In this document: positions 63,973 through 64,000 of the stretch, one piece after another | Layout: each line of letters opens with the position of its first letter | Position numbering within the stretch: position 1 is the first letter of the stretch | Source of the DNA: Acidobacteriota bacterium | GTDB lineage: Bacteria; Acidobacteriota; Terriglobia; Terriglobales; Acidobacteriaceae | Direction of reading: 5' to 3' | DNA length: 64,000 nucleotides | Assembly: GCA_013289765.1 (NCBI GenBank) | Contig: JABCZI010000004.1 | Span: 248,001-312,000 of the forward strand | Program-made: the position numbers and the translations under genes | Notes under the pieces: model-generated | Told to the model about the DNA's origin: nothing | The model's input: the letters and a program-made list of their open reading frames with translations, nothing else | Database searches by the model: none

Positions 63973-64000
63973 TGTTCTTTCACTCGAAGTTCAATATTTT

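Noticed and set aside
1-64000. CRISPR arrays, insertion sequences, prophage or integrase genes
   Set aside because: No regularly spaced repeats, transposase motifs or phage genes were seen anywhere in the window.

Overview
This window looks like part of the chromosome of a soil or sediment Acidobacteriota bacterium of the Terriglobia/Koribacter type. That is inferred from gene content and style: high-GC coding, a DUF3857/transglutaminase/TPR protein, CRTAC1 (ASPIC/UnbV) and AMIN-domain secreted proteins, HxlR-VOC-DoxX genes, a fused aroDE, and short palindromic intergenic repeats. No 16S, tRNA, prophage, insertion sequence or CRISPR array was seen. About sixty genes are supported, mostly core metabolism mixed with envelope and secreted proteins.

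Region 1-12.7 kb: the start of an aldehyde dehydrogenase gene cut by the window edge, an amidase, a DUF4136 protein with a clear terminator, a large secreted DUF3857/transglutaminase/TPR protein, purM-purN, a GNAT enzyme, tyrS, a diacylglycerol-kinase-like lipid kinase, sppA and an HU-like protein. Region 12.7-21 kb: pgeF-like gene, an HxlR regulator with a palindromic operator facing a frameshifted VOC gene and a DoxX-like membrane gene, an Asp-box (BNR) propeller, a KaiC-like ATPase with a histidine kinase on the opposite strand, a MoaD-like sulfur carrier and small unknown genes.

Region 21-35.6 kb: apt, acylphosphatase, efp, YtxH protein, AMIN/FecR-like protein, PilZ protein, trpG and trpE meeting tail to tail, a metallo-beta-lactamase-fold hydrolase, glutamate dehydrogenase, a ComEA-like helix-hairpin-helix protein, GNAT, pgsA, AMMECR1, an unknown secreted protein and fused aroDE. 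Region 35.9-47.9 kb is the most accessory-like part: three consecutive unknown secreted proteins, a translationally coupled aldo/keto reductase-GMC oxidoreductase pair, an M28 peptidase, a lone GvpL/F-type gas-vesicle gene, an orphan MacB-type permease, a polytopic membrane protein and a GT2 glycosyltransferase.

Region 48-64 kb: leuC-leuD preceded by a long stem-loop, a complete MdtABC-type RND efflux operon with a good promoter, a lipoprotein-like lactonase-fold propeller, a type III polyketide synthase followed by a YceI lipid-binding protein, and a NarL-type response regulator overlapping a CRTAC1 gene.

The strongest leads are: (1) the BNR propeller and MoaD-like protein, which I remember as neighbours elsewhere, here separated by a KaiC/kinase operon; (2) the secreted trio at 35.9-38.3 kb; (3) the lone gvpL/F; (4) the type III PKS-YceI pair; and (5) a 15-bp in-frame minisatellite inside the FAD-binding fold of the GMC oxidoreductase.
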